Shown here piece after piece: positions 45,874 to 58,361 of a stretch of 64,000 bases of DNA. The notes under the pieces are model-generated. The model was not told where the DNA came from, ran no database searches, and worked only from the letters and a program-made list of their open reading frames with translations. The translations under genes were made by a program, and so were the position numbers. Source of the stretch: Clytia hemisphaerica (taxonomy: Eukaryota; Cnidaria; Hydrozoa; Leptothecata; Clytiidae); contig CACVBU010000588.1 in NCBI GenBank assembly GCA_902728285.1, positions 496,001 through 560,000 on the forward strand, given 5' to 3'. Within the stretch, counting starts at the first letter, position 1; each line of letters starts with the position of its first letter.

Positions 45874-47002
45874 ACGATGGACCTGAAGCGCCATGTTTTC
45901 AACTAAACGAAATGTTTTCACCTAGAAAAAAGCTTGGTTGAAAACTCTTCAATCAAAAAAAAAGTCAGTTGAAAACTCTCAAAAGTTATGGTGAAAACTA
46001 TCAAAAGTTATGGTGAAAACTCTTAAAAGTTATGGTTGCAATTGCTGGCCATCCTGGATGGTATTGTCTCAAATTTCGCTCTTGTCGTGCGTCTTTCGAA
46101 ATACTCATTACAATCAATTACCAGCAATTGCAATGGGAGGTAGGTGTATCGCTAGCCTCCCCGCAATCACAACATCCCTGTACGCTTCGGTTGATTTTTG
46201 AGAGTTTTCAACTGACTTTTTGTTGAGTTTTCACCATGTTGTTTTGAGAGTTTTCAACTGAATTATTCTCAACTTCAGTTGAGCTAGAATCTGAGAATGT
46301 CTGTCTGTCTGTCAGTGTGTGTGTCTGTCTGTCACCAAAACTTTGGGGCAGGCTGGAGACTTCAAAAATGGTCCGATTGGGCTGAAATTTTGCACACTTG
46401 ATCCTTGGGCAAATCCCTGGGGGTGTTTTTTTCATTTTTTCAAAATTCTAATTTTTGGGGCCTGGGGACGAGTTTTTCGCCAAAACGAGGCTAAAACTTT
46501 GGGGCAGGCTGGAGACTTCAAAAATGGTCCGATTTGGCTGAAATTTTGCACACTTGATCCTTGGGCAAATCCCTGGGGGTGTTTTTTTCATTTTTTCAAA
46601 ATTTTGATTTTTGGGGCCTGGGGACGAGTTTTTCGCTTGGGCCTACGAATGATTTCAAAGATACTGAAGTTGAGCCAGTGTGGTTAGCACGTTCGACAAT
46701 TTTTAGTATAGAGAGTTTTCACCATGTTGTTTTGAGAGTTTTCAACTGAATTATTTTTAGTATAGAGAGTTTTCACCATAATTTTTGAGAGTTTTCAACT
46801 GCGACTTTTCTTTAATTACAGAGTATTCACCATAATTTTTGAGAGTTTTCAACTGCGACTTTTCTTTAATTACAGAGTTTTCACCATAGTTTTTGAGAGT
46901 TTTCAACTGACTTTTTTTTTAATTTAGAGAGTTTTCAACCAATTTATTTTCTTGGTGAAAACATTGTGTCTAGTTGAAAACATGACCTTTCAGGTCCATC
47001 GT
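45874..47002. mobile_element. 1.13 kb hAT-like non-autonomous element with subterminal motif arrays
   Basis: Ends ACGATGGACCTGAAGCGCCA and GACCTTTCAGGTCCATCGT, inside ~80 bp imperfect TIRs (ATGTTTTCAACTAAACG...; ...TCTAGTTGAAAACAT). Flanks are ACCAATAT (45866-45873) and ACCAATAG (47003-47010), 8 bp with one mismatch, the size made by hAT transposases. The units GTTGAAAACTCTCAAAAGTT and GTGAAAACTC are repeated at the left, and GAGAGTTTTCAACTG / GAGTTTTCACCAT at the right, in mirror orientation. No transposase. Confidence 0.85.
46337..46636 (+). repeat. 156 bp unit in two tandem copies inside the hAT-like element
   Basis: AAAACTTTGGGGCAGGCTGG starts at 46337 and at 46493. The two units are almost identical through GGGGCCTGGGGACGAGTTTT. 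A TGTCTGTCTGTCTGTC run precedes the first. The 122-codon ORF across it arises because the unit is divisible by three. Confidence 0.9.
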
Positions 47003-47014
47003 ACCAATAGAAAC

Positions 47015-48395
47015 AAACAAAATTTCTACTGGAATACCAAGGAGATTTGTTTTGGTGACCAGACCTCTGACTTCAAAGCGGCATATTGAGCAACAGGCAC
47101 CATCAAACAGTTAACTTAATCATCGTTGGCTATTTATACATATCTAACGATTACTTCGTGCCAAACAGTAATAACAATATTGATTAACTAGGAAAATTCC
47201 TCAAAGTAGTCGTACTTTAATACGTATGTAATGGGACCCTAGTGATGGCTTTTCGAAGCAAATGGAAACATGAAGAGATAAGCCTGGAAGAAAAACTTTA
47301 GAAGTAGTAGATACAAGATACCGGAATACAGGTAGTTTTTTCATGAAGCTCTGGCGTACCGGCCAAATAATTCTCAAATACCGGTCAAAAATGTTTCGCT
47401 GAGTAGTAGAACACTGGAAATTCAGCCATTCAATACAGCGTCTTCAACAGCCCCCTCTCTATCAGGGTACACCTCTTCAGCCTATTTCTGGACCTTTAAC
47501 AAGATTCTCCTCTCGACCTTCTGACAACCAGACGTGTAAACTATAAGGGAGATATGACGCAATCTTTGGGACATACGAAGATGACACGCAAGACGTATAC
47601 CTTAACCACGATAAACACCTTACTTTTAAGTTTTGGGTACAAAAAGAGACAACAAGTGACGTGGTAATTTGGTCTTGAAATAACAGTATTTCTTACAAGT
47701 TAGTTAATGCATAAGCATGCATAATTTAGTTGATATTGATTAGGTTTGAACTAAGTACTTTCTACTATTATATACATCGACTATAAGGAAAAGAGACATT
47801 TATTAGAAGTTTTCCTAAGTAGTGAATTATTGACAGTCACGTTGCCCTTCACACAGGTTTTTCCAATGCTTTAATAAAAAATTGAAAAGTTTGAAATGGG
47901 AAAAAGAAAACTAAAATGATCAGTAGTAAGTTTTGCCTGCAGCACATTTAAAACTTAAGATTTTGGTTTCCGAATCGTTTGCTGAGACATACGGTAATTT
48001 CCAGTGCTCTCAACATATGGAGCTTATTTCAAATTTATGACTTAATTCTAAAACTCCACTTGACTATATGGTTAACCATAATGATTTATTTTGGGCATGA
48101 TCCAAATTCAAAGTCAAGTTAAGAGCTTTTGACCACAACATAAACATTATCCATTGAAGTACATTGTAACGATAAGACGACATATAGTGGTTTGAAGTTT
48201 GTCATTTCTTGTAAGCTGAGTGTCAGACTGATGACATATGATGCGTCATCTTGGTGACTTTAAGTTGATTTCAATGACCCTTGATTCGTAAGGAAAGAAC
48301 AGGTGGCTCTACTTAGTAGATTGGTCGTAAACAGTAGACTTAGGTCAAAAACAGTTTTTTATGCAAGTAAAATAAGTAAATAAGTTTGCGACTGG
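47015..48395. other. Noncoding stretch, nothing recognised
   Basis: No ORF, RNA gene or inverted-end element found between the hAT-like element and the G-rich element. Confidence 0.4.
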
Positions 48396-48403
48396 AATCG
48401 AGG

Positions 48404-48785
48404 CCGGGGGGGGGGGCACTCGATCTGAAAACGACCATACGTTTGGCCCAAAATTTGGCTTCTAAAATCGGACCCTTACAGTGCAATGAATTTCCATGAA
48501 AAATCATACCCTTACAGTGCACTTTTTCAAAATTTTTCTCTCGCAAGGGCGAAATTTTTTGCAAGTTTCCAAGAAAATGTGGAATTTCTCCTCCAAAATT
48601 GACCAATTTTGTGCCAATTTTACCAAAAAATTGGCCTTTTATCACAATTTTCTACCCTTACAGTGAAGTTCAGTGCAGTTTTGTAATTTCCTACCCTTAC
48701 AGTGCACTAGCTGAACTATGAAAAACCTACCCTTAAGGGCCGAACGTCTGGTAGGTCATTTACCTTGAGTGCCCCCCCCTCCGGG
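48404..48785. mobile_element. G-rich-ended element (ACCCTTACAGTGCA family), copy 3
   Basis: CCGGGGGGGGGGGCACTCGA at the left, TTGAGTGCCCCCCCCTCCGG at the right. Flanks AATCGAGG (48396-48403 and 48786-48793) are identical; including an ambiguous G the match is 9 bp. ACCCTTACAGTGCA occurs four or five times (near 48472, 48509, 48655, 48697). GACCATACG / GAACGTCTGGTAGGTC sit at matching distances from the ends. Confidence 0.88.
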
Positions 48786-48880
48786 AATCGAGGGCAGCCC
48801 GAAAGCTGTCTAGCTGTCTTTCCAGAGGTGAGGTGATTTCTTTCCATGGATTTCTCCACTTAACTCTGATTCGTCTCTTT

Positions 48881-49019
48881 AGTTGCTGAACATCAAGTAG
48901 AAGGGCATCAAGTACCATTTTGGGAAATTTAGGGTAAGACCCAGCCGGCTGAGGGTTGAACCATAAAAACCTTGTGCACCGTAGCTGAATGTCCTACCTT
49001 CATGCTTCATGCTACGGCC
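48881..49019 (-). mobile_element. tRNA-derived SINE, copy 2
   Basis: Read on the minus strand, the head is GGCCGTAGCATGAAGCATGA, GGTAGGACATTCAGCTACGG and a clear B box GGTTCAACCC (48962-48953). The body ends with AAAATGGTACTTGATGCC. The A-box region is GGTAGGACATTCAG. Confidence 0.8.
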
Positions 49020-49934
49020 TTTTTTAGGCAAATATGTTTTGGTGATTGTTTGTCTTTACAAATTGAGGAGCGATTTACGGAATACTTAAAATTTTCTAAA
49101 ATGACATAATAGGCATTACGAGATGTTATTGACAGAATTCGAGATAATTCAATTTTAAAAAGCAAGCAACAATATCAACTTCAAAACATATGAAGAACAT
49201 TGCAGTTAAAAATATGAGAACAGCGGAGCGTCAACCAAAATTTATTAGTTCTTATGAGAAAGAAGCATGTATTGACTAAATACTTTGTAGCGCTTTCGGT
49301 TGGACAATCACAGCCTACTCTCTATAATTTACGATGGTGAAAGTTCCATATAACACGGAATTGTATCATAAAAGAAAAAAGTTGCGACATTACATTCATC
49401 GAAACGGTGATCATGTCTTTTTAAAATGGCCGCAAAAAATCAATCAGCAAGTCTACAATCTACAATTTTGAGACATTATCAAAGAACATTAGGTACAGTG
49501 GATGACAAAAACACATCAAATTTTGTAGTTGTTGAAACTTTTGTGCAATAAAGCCTAAACAAGAACGTCCAGTAAACACAGAGGGGATCTAGCCGCAATT
49601 TACACTTTGAAGGACTTTGTCCATGAAATTCTGAAGAAGGCGGTGAGATGTCGTACTTCGGCTGAAAAGTGTGCCGTGGTTAGGTAGGAAATTCTACCTA
49701 AGTCACGTGACATTACAATAGAATTTCAGCGCTTGACCAATCAGAAGCTTCAAGGGTTTTCGAAAACAATAGCAACAATACTTTTTCCGATATTCAATTT
49801 TTTTAGCCTGCAATGGCTTAAAGAACGACATCTAGGTCCTTATAAATCTGTGGGTGAGATTGGTAAGTTATCCTTATTGCAAGATAGATATCTGGTAGAT
49901 ATTAACTTTTGGATATCAACTTTCTAATTTTCCA

Positions 49935-50110
49935 AAATTTTAGAACACATAGGATGTTCTTAACTTTTTCAGTTTTTAGTCTAAAAATATTCTTAGAATA
50001 AGCATAATTTCACCATTTTGTGAGTATTTTTGTGCAATTTTCTAAATATTGGGTATTTTACAGTCTTCAAAGTCTTAAAATAATATCAACTTGTTCTTAA
50101 TGTTTGATAT
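49935..50110 (+). repeat. Dispersed repeat family S, copy 3
   Basis: GGATGTTCTTAACTTTTTCA, CACCATTTTGTGAGTATTTT and TTTCTAAATATTGGGTATTT follow the order seen at 13496 and 21290. Confidence 0.55.
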
Positions 50111-50273
50111 TCTTGCGACCCTACCTGAGACTCATGGAGGTACCCTGACTAGCGGTACATCCCCGTACTCCTTTTTGCCCTAGTAACCCCCCCGGGCCTC
50201 AAAGACTAGGTTGTTAACACCTAGATCCATTAATCTCAGTAGAAAAACATGACTCACTTTGAGATCATAATCT

Positions 50274-50509
50274 AGCGAGTTTATGCATTTGCACTTTTGA
50301 GGGAGGCGGAATGACTGAAACGATTTGAAATAGCCTAGTCTGAATCGCAGACCTCTATAGATATACTTCCTTTAAGAAACTTCCTTCGCTAGAAGATGAG
50401 CAGAAGCCCGCAGTTATGATCTGCGAAGTCGAGGACGGCAAAAGTGCTGATGTACCACCGTCCTCAGTCAATCAAGAAGCCTTAAAAAACACACATACAT
50501 AGACTCGCT
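50274..50509. mobile_element. MITE with AGCGAGTTTAT ends, copy 3
   Basis: AGCGAGTTTATGCATTTGCA to ACACACATACATAGACTCGC and T. It carries about 80 extra bp relative to 20196 and 20737, between a GAATCGCAGA and a TCTGCGAAGTC phrase. Confidence 0.75.
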
Positions 50510-51005
50510 ATTAAGAATATTGGCTTCGCAAGCGTGGTGCGCTGGATCGGACAGGTGGGATGATGGAAAGTCAAAAGCTTAAGCGATTTTTAATAAAAGT
50601 TACACCTTGAAACTTGGCATTAAGACACTCATTATTGGACCATTAAAATTAGACATATTTCGCAATGTTGTCACCGCAAGGCGAATAGAATTCAAACCAT
50701 GTGATTTTTTTATCAAAATACAAAATCGGAAAATATCATTAGTACCTTACCTTTAATTGACATTCTTAATTAAAAATAGATAATAGATTTTATGATACTT
50801 AGCAATCAATTAGATATGTACCAATTAATTAAATGGAAGAATTTGATTTCTTTTGTTGGATATACGAATGGAAAGAAATTAACCCTTCGAGTATCTTCTC
50901 AAAAGAAAAAGAATTTGATATCTTACAAAATAGTAATATTGTCATCTTTAGTGCAAATTTTGGCATCATTGATGACGTCATCGTGGCCTGACTACTTCAT
51001 CATAC

Positions 51006-51829
51006 TACCGGGTGCACCAAAAAAAAAGTATACAGGTTTGTCGAGATATTGTGGGCTTCAGGATTTAAATTTTTTGTTCATTCTTTTTTTATCGTATAGA
51101 GGATGCTCTAACTTGAATTTTGAGCTATCATAAATTAGATTTGAAAAGGTAGTTTGAAAATCATTTTTAAAAAACTGACTTTTTTTTAATGTCAAAATTT
51201 CAAAAAATCATCAAAAACAGCGAACAAACTTTTCTCTCGACATTTACCTTCTTTACACATAAAAATACCGAAAAATGCATCAAAACTTGTTACAGAATTT
51301 AAAAATATGGTAAAATAAGCTATTCCCATGTGGGATAATATTTTTGGAAAAGCTGAAAATTTTTTTTGGAAATCTCCAATAAAGGTTTTGATGTTATGTG
51401 TGTGCTATGTGAGAAAACTTTTGAAAAATTAGATCACCATTCCTCCACTTTTTGCTCAAAAAAATTGGGTCTGTATTGAGTTTACTCGTTTTGGAAATGT
51501 TCATGACGTGCAAATAAGATGGATAAACTGTTGGCAAAATATAAATAAGAAAAAAAAGAATAAAAAACCCAATAAAATTGTGTTTTGTCATTTCGTCTTA
51601 TTTATAGCGTGATTGCTGTTTTTAATGATTTTTTGAAACTTCGACATGGAAAAAAAGTCAGTTTTTCTTAAATAACTTTCGAACTACTTTCTCAAATTTA
51701 ATGTATGATAGCTCAAAATTTAAGTTAGAGCATCCTCTATACGATAAAAAAAGAATGAACAAAAAATATAAATCCTGAAGCTCACAATATCTTGACAAAC
51801 TTGTATACTTTTTTTTGGTGCACCCGGTA
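51006..51829. mobile_element. 824 bp element with ~185 bp TIRs, TA flanked
   Basis: TACCGGGTGCACCAAAAAAA opens the left arm and TTTTTTGGTGCACCCGGTA closes the right. Pairing continues for about 185 bp (CAGGATTTAAATTTTTTGTT; TATCGTATAGAGGATGCTCT; AACTTGAATTTTGAGCTATC). The TA dinucleotide at each end fits Tc1/mariner-type insertion. The centre has no ORF above 65 codons. Confidence 0.88.
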
Positions 51830-51991
51830 TGAAATCCCGAAAATACTTTTTTAATTATATTTTTGCTCGAATTTTGTGAGACAACTCAATTTTAGCGGTT
51901 TTGAGATATAAAGGGGAAAGTGGGCCTCGATGGAATTTAACACAAATTTCTACCACTGCAATTGCTGAAAACAATTAGCATCGTTAATAGT

Positions 51992-52310
51992 AGCCCGGGG
52001 GCCACTTATAGCTTTTTGATAAACTGGATGGCGCTAATAAGTGGCCCGGTGTAGTTTGGCAGGCTCCATTTTTTGGCTTTGCTTGAGGTGGTAGCAAATC
52101 CATGCCACTAGATCGTGTCCCTTTTTGAAGAAAAACAAACAGAAAACCATGACCAATAGACCAATTGTTTTCAAATTTTGGAGGTATTTTCTTGTTTTTA
52201 TTACAGTATCATAAACTTTGATGGAAGTCTACTTCACTGGACTCAGCGTCATCAAAATCATCAGAGAAAAAAGTTCAATCAGAAGTAGACTTTAGTCTAC
52301 GTTAATAGGG
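51992..52310 (+). repeat. Dispersed repeat with GC-rich foldback head, copy 2
   Basis: AGCCCGGGGGCCACTTATAG and GCTAATAAGTGGCCCGGTGT form a hairpin. Downstream, GGCAGGCTCCATTTTTTGGC and AGCAAATCC match 24310-24360, and the tail matches 24590-24640. Confidence 0.7.
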
Positions 52311-52689
52311 ACTTCCAGGTAAATCTTTCTTGATTTAAGATATTGCTTACGAAAAAAATTTAATCACCAAAGCTCGGAAAAGGACTAAATGACCACAAAT
52401 GGATCGTAAAAATCACATTAACACAAGAATCAAAATGAAGGTTGGAAGAAGAGAATTAATCACATGATGAAAGAATGAAAACAACCAATCTGTTTTCCAT
52501 GTGTACGTTCAAATTAAAAATGCATAACAACATCCGCTCATTCCAAGCAAAACAAGTGATACTTATGGACCTACTTGGTTATGCATTTAACACATATATA
52601 ATTGATATCTACGTGAGCATGACCGTTAAAAAATTATTCAGAACACAAATAGTGACGATCTACTAAAATTAGTCGTTTGTTTCTTATAA

Positions 52690-53640
52690 AAAAACGTTTA
52701 GAAACCAAAATTTCATGCTCTTGAAATATTCTTTCATATTTAAAACTTCGTGAGCAAAAAAAAAACATCTATCTCATCAAAAAAATTGAGTAATTTGGGT
52801 AAGAACATTGATGTATGCTTATGTGATTCTTATAAATAAAGATGTGTTTCTTGAGCTGAAAAGCTCTTTTTTTACAAAAATCTGCTTGAGCCATCTTTTA
52901 CCTACTTTCATGCAAAAAATCAGAAAAAAACAATGATCGAATATTTCACAAAGTCTAAAAAACCCTTTTTTTAGCCGTTTTTTGGCCCAAATTTGCCCAA
53001 AAACATTATTTTTCGAAAATTGGGCTCCGTCACATTCAAGGGTTTATAGTAATGCATCTTTGTGCAAAAAATCATAAAGAATGAAAGAGCCAATCTCGAG
53101 AAAAGCTAATAGCTAAGTAATTGATAATGTGCTTATAAAAAAATATCGAATTTGGCCAGTTTTTCTATAAAAACACGCCAAGCTACCAAAATTTCATGTC
53201 TAAACACACTTATTCTTCAAAAGTAAGCCCTCATGAACAAAAAAAACATATCTCATAAAAAAATTGAGTAATTTGACTAAGAACATTGATGTATGCTTAT
53301 TAGTGATTCTTATAGATAAACATGCGTTTTTTGAGCTAACAAAATTTTGTTGCAAAAGTGTGCTTGAGCTATCTTTTACCTATGATAGTACCCTAATTTC
53401 ATGCAAAAAATCTGAAAAAATTGATGATCCCGTTTTTTAGCCGTTTTGTGGCCCAAATTTGCCCCAAAATTTTTTTTCGAAAATCGGGCTCCGTCACATT
53501 TTGCCCACCACCATTTTGCACCTTTGTACCAAAAATCAAAAGATTCCCGTGATTCAATTCTGAGAAAAGTTGGTAACAGACGAACGGACGAACGGACACA
53601 GGTTAATTTATAGGACCTCCACCCCACCGGGGTAGGTCCA
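52690..53640. repeat. Two ~480 bp tandem copies ending in a strong hairpin
   Basis: CCAAAATTTCATG starts at about 52705 and again 481 bp later. Shared landmarks: AAAAAATTGAGTAATTTG, AGAACATTGATGTATGCTTA, GAGC.ATCTTTTACCTA, GCCCAAATTTGCCC and GGGCTCCGTCACATT. The second copy ends with ACGAACGGACGAACGGACA and the hairpin GGACCTCCACCCCACCGGGG, TAGGTCC. Read on the minus strand the second copy gives a 91-codon frame (FLRIESRESFDFWYKGAKWW), probably a remnant carried by the repeat. Confidence 0.75.
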
Positions 53641-53654
53641 AAAATAAACAACTT

Positions 53655-56410
53655 TTAAGAAATACATTGGATCTGTCGTGGATCAAGTATGCTAGACTAG
53701 TAATTGGAGCAATTTGAAGCCAAATCTGTTGGGCTAATCATCCAAATTCCCTCATTTGAGCTTTGGATCCCCTATTTCAACCTAATGATCTGCAAAATAC
53801 CAATTAGACAGGATGCTGAACCGAGATTTGGCAATTAAACTTGCCTTCTATTTGATATACTATCTTCTATTGCCTGAATTTCGCCAATTAAAAAATGGTA
53901 GACGCTCGAAGACTAATCGCTTAGCCATTCTGTGGTTCCTTGGCCACAAGAGGCCTTTCGATCAGATTCAAACTTCGCAGGAGGAAGAAAATAGGTTCCA
54001 TAAATAGACCAATCAATTTTTGCTTTGTCGGAAAAAAATCTGAGAAAGCGCTAAACGTCAAAATGGTACCAGCAGCTGACGTTCAGGCGCGCCATCTTTC
54101 CTGAGAGAAATATATGGCTGGAACAATCATTATTTTTATTTATTTTTTATACAAATTGGTTTGTTTATGTTTTGTTTATAGTGTATACTTAATTGGGATT
54201 AATGAATAGTTTTCTCCATCCTGATTTGTTAATTAACTTAATTAGCTCGTTCTAGCAGTGCAACATGAGACTGTGAGAATGGTAGTGATCACGAGACCGC
54301 TAAGACGGCCTGCTTTCAGCCCTAAAAGGTCCTTTCCTCAAGAAGGCATGCAAAAAAGAATCCATCAATGACCATTATAAACCCATGGCTAAGCTATATC
54401 TTTTTAGGTTGACCGAAATTTAAAAAGTCTACAGGCTTTATATAAAGCTTAGTACTAGTAGTTCAAATCATACCCTTCTAATGAGTTTCCTTGATTTTCA
54501 ATACTTTAAACGTAAAAAAGAAGCCATTTTTTGACTACTGCATTACAATGCTTTTGCAATTGGGGTTAACAGAATATCCATCGGTCATTTTGCATTACTA
54601 GTTACAGAAATGATTGATTGATTGTCAAAACGTGATCTGGTTCGAAGAGCACAAAAACAAGTCTAGAAACAAGTCTAGAAACAGGACCCAGATTTGCAAT
54701 AACTCAACCTAACAGTAATAGAGAGAGAAAAAAACAATTGATTCATCCCCATGCTCTGAAATACAAACCGCAAACGATCAACCAAAAATATCAGTATACA
54801 ACCAACAAAACACTAAAAAGTAATCATTTCCGTTTTCCCGCCATTTTCTTGACATCATGATGTCAAACTTTACGACGTTTGACGTCAAACCAACAATCAA
54901 ATCTAACTAAGTAGTTCCTAAACTCTCTCCCTCTGATGTTGTCAGTCACATACATACAATGACAGGACAGTGAGCAGATGAAGCTACTTATTTCCCATCT
55001 GAGACGAATGACCCGCGTGGTATTCACACGAAGGCCAGATTGAAAGTAAAATATATCACTAGATATCAAATGGTATACTGGGTCAAAACAAAGAAAACAT
55101 TTGATTCAATCCGTCATTCTAAGGCGAGATCAATTTGATTTTGACCCTGAAGTTTCAAAAATCAAATAATAAATCAATAAAATTAATTTTGGTAGTATAT
55201 TTTCATTTTCATTGCTTTTACAGACTCCCAAATTTTCAAAGTTTTGGTAGTTTTTCCAAGGTTTATTTTTGGGTAGCTTGGCCCGTAAAACAACAAATTA
55301 AATTGGTCTCGCTTAATTGCGACGCAAAGCTTCAATTTTTCTTTCTTGAGAAAGGTTAAAGATTCCTCTCTTTCCCTTCGGGTTTTAAACACAATGAGAT
55401 GGAAAACTAAACTGTGGAAAAACGATTACATAATAATTCTTATCAAAATTTTAATTATCAAAAATAACATTTGTGACAGTAATGAGAAGCTATTTTCGTT
55501 CTTGTTCCTATGTTTTGATTATGGTTGCGGGTTGGCGGATGAGCTGTGGCGGCTAAAGCAATTAAAACATCATTAGTTAGTATGGCTGGATTTTTTGAAA
55601 AAGTGTGGAAACAAAAACCAAGCATGTCATCGATGTATAAATTGAACAATGTCTTTTGTCTGGTTTACAAATTGTGGTCATTGGTTTATGGGGCTATTAT
55701 CTGAAACAACCCATAAACAAGCACTCAATTAAGGCATGTTTTTTAAGTTCATGGTTTTTTTAGAATTCTCTAATCAAAAATAGAGGTTTTTCTAAACCAG
55801 CTTATTCAACCAGCCCTTCCAACTTTCCATACAGTGACAGTTTTAGTGGATATTTTGGAATTTGAACCTTATCTTAGACGCTTCTACAAAAAATAAATTA
55901 CCCATAGGACCACGTTTACTTCGATTGAAATTTAAATTCCTCAAATATGGATATTTTAAGAGAATGCCTAATATGATCAAAACCTACTACTTAAATGACA
56001 AGAAAAAGGACCATATTTTGTTCTAACCACATTTATGGTTGAAAAGCTTTTCAAATATTGGTTACTTTCTTGGCACAAAGAGCAAAGTCTTGCGAAATAT
56101 GCAAAATACCTTATAAACAGGATAATCTTGTTTTATCTATTCTATTCCAACTTTCTACCCGACATACCGAAATTCGAAGACCGCGGGAAAATCTTCAACA
56201 ACTGCAAAGTTCTGAATACGGATTTTAGCAACTGGACTGCGCAATGGGTTTTCAAGATGAGGGTTTGGTAGCCAATAGCTCTCCTTACGGGAGATTATTG
56301 GGCCCAGTCCCAATTCTTTCAGGTTGAGGCATGGAGTGAGGATAGCTGAAACTGCCTGATAACGCCAACATATCAAAGTGAGCCTACCATATCGGCCCGG
56401 TGACCATGGA
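53655..56410. other. Noncoding stretch, nothing recognised
   Basis: AT-rich with several 60-78 codon ORFs on both strands; none has splice borders with protein-like content. Confidence 0.4.
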
Positions 56411-56418
56411 GATTTTTA

Positions 56419-56653
56419 AGGCCGGTCACCACTTGCGCGCGCTTCGATCGCACTTTTTAAAGCAAAGCTTCTACGCTATTGGTCAAAAGAAGCAACTCCA
56501 TTGGCGCAATCTGACGTAACGGTTGAAAAAAGTTGAAATGTGTTCAACTTTTTTTCGAGCGCGCGCAACATTCTATGACGTAATCTTTTTTCCAAGCAAA
56601 AAGGATTGAAAACAAACAGTGCAATCGCAGCGCGCGCAAGTGGAGACCGGCCT
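56419..56653. mobile_element. PIF/Harbinger-like MITE with TTA duplication
   Basis: AGGCCGGTCACCACTTGCGC, GCGCTTCGATCGCAC at the left and GTGCAATCGCAGCGCGCGCA, AGTGGAGACCGGCCT at the right; TTA on each side. Three-base TWA duplications are typical of PIF/Harbinger. 235 bp, GC-rich arms. Confidence 0.85.
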
Positions 56654-57110
56654 TTAGCGTTGTCACCTACCAATACGCCATCAAAATAGCCAACTTTGAG
56701 TATGAAACATTCTTTTTGCGCATTCGCACATTCTTTAATAAGCCCACTCGGATCTTATAACGACTTTCCCTTTCATTAATTTTATATATTAAAACTTTCC
56801 AAGTAAGATCAATCGAAAACAGTTAATTTTGGAAATCGATGTAAGACATTATAAGGGAGGCAAAAATTAGGCGGTTTCTGATTGATATTGGTACTTAGTC
56901 CAGAGCTAATTGGTAGAAAACAGACATTCTTATGACGATATCAGTGTTTTTTATTAAGATCTCGACATCCAAAAGAAAAGTACCCACGCTTCCTTAAATT
57001 AGAATTATAACGACGATGAGCGACCGCCCATGTGGCGAGGGTTCATAAAAGCCCGTTACCTGTTTCGTTTCCTTGAAAAAAGTAAACACACCGTAAGGTT
57101 AAGCTTCAAA

Positions 57111-57391
57111 TGGGCTTCGGAAAGAAAACGTATACCCCCTTGAGGAGGTCCATTTCCGTTCCAAGGGGGTAAAGTTTGATATGTGGCGGAATTCCATAGG
57201 GAGATACAAAGATCTGTCAAAAGTAACTGATATTCCATTAGGGTAGCTTTTTAAATCCTACAAAAATTCAGAATTCCAGAGGATTTTAAACCTAAAATTG
57301 CCTGGAATTCTAGAGGTGTACAACATTTCCAGCAACAAAAGTTTGGTCCTCCTCAACAGGGGGTATACGGTTTCTTTTCTGGAGAAACCCA
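57111..57391. mobile_element. 281 bp MITE, GTATACCCCC TIRs
   Basis: TGGGCTTCGGAAAGAAAACG, TATACCCCCTTGAGGAGGTC at the left is mirrored by GGTCCTCCTCAACAGGGGGT, ATACGGTTTCTTTTCTGGAG at the right. A second inner pair GGAATTC / GAATTCC is present. Confidence 0.8.
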
Positions 57392-57399
57392 ATTAGAAT

Positions 57400-58355
57400 G
57401 ACTATCAATAACAAAAAATCTTAAGGTAAAGTCATTTTGGTTAAGGTGTATGTTCAAAGCATTATCGAAACTACATATTGAACATCGAACATCAACGATT
57501 TACACTTCAAGGTCCGTGAAAAATGTCAATCAAGGTCAAAATGCCTAAATCAAGGTTACAAAAAGTCAAAATTTGCCAACAAACCGCAGTAAGAATATCA
57601 AGAGGAACTAAAAGTGAATAATTTCTGATGAATGACAGGATGGTATTGAAAAGTTAAAAAGAGTGGGCATTTTGACGCTAAAGCTGGACATTAAATTATC
57701 AATATCAATCAATTCAATATTAAACATCACCATCGTCATCAATCGATGGAATGGCAAACAAAATTAAAATGAGTTGGTGTGTAGGTGTAGGTGTGTCTTC
57801 TATTTGGCGGAAATCACAGTAACAAAATTGATTGGCTAATGATGCGATTGCATTGACCTGCCTGTGAGGCAGACAGAAATTAAACTAAAAACTTTTTGAT
57901 ATAGTACAGTGCTTTTAACCATCGTTGTTAATTGAAGTATTACTCTTCCCTGATAACTATAATATCCAAACAACATATACTTGGCCCTGGCTGGTCACTG
58001 CCAGAGAACGTTATAAACGGTCTCTCAAAAGTCCAAATAGGTCCGAGAGCGAAAAATTACGGCGAAAAGGGCAGCCATTTTGGACAGACCATGGGGTGCT
58101 TGTGAATTTACAAACCTTGCTGGAAAACTGAAACAAACATGGCGAGCTCTAAAGGGATAAAACATCGGAGTGATGAATTAAACGACAACAGCTACTCCAA
58201 AATAAATAACACACAAAAAATAATTTTGACTTAGCCTATAGCATAATCGTGGAGACGGTCTGCCTTTTTGAGTGATGGGTATTTAAAGAGATTCGAAACA
58301 GTTGAACGGACAGCCTGGAAATCTTGAACGCAAGAAAAATTTCATAAAAAATGAC
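57400..58355. other. Noncoding stretch with one unassigned ORF
   Basis: A 68-codon plus ORF at 57925-58131 (NYNIQTTYTWPWLVTARERY) has no recognised domain or good splice sites. Nothing else seen. Confidence 0.3.
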
Positions 58356-58361
58356 AATCTA

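Noticed and set aside
46319-46687. 122-codon ORF with repeated WANPWGCFFHFF
   Set aside because: It arises from the 156 bp tandem unit inside the hAT-like element, which keeps frame because 156 is divisible by three.
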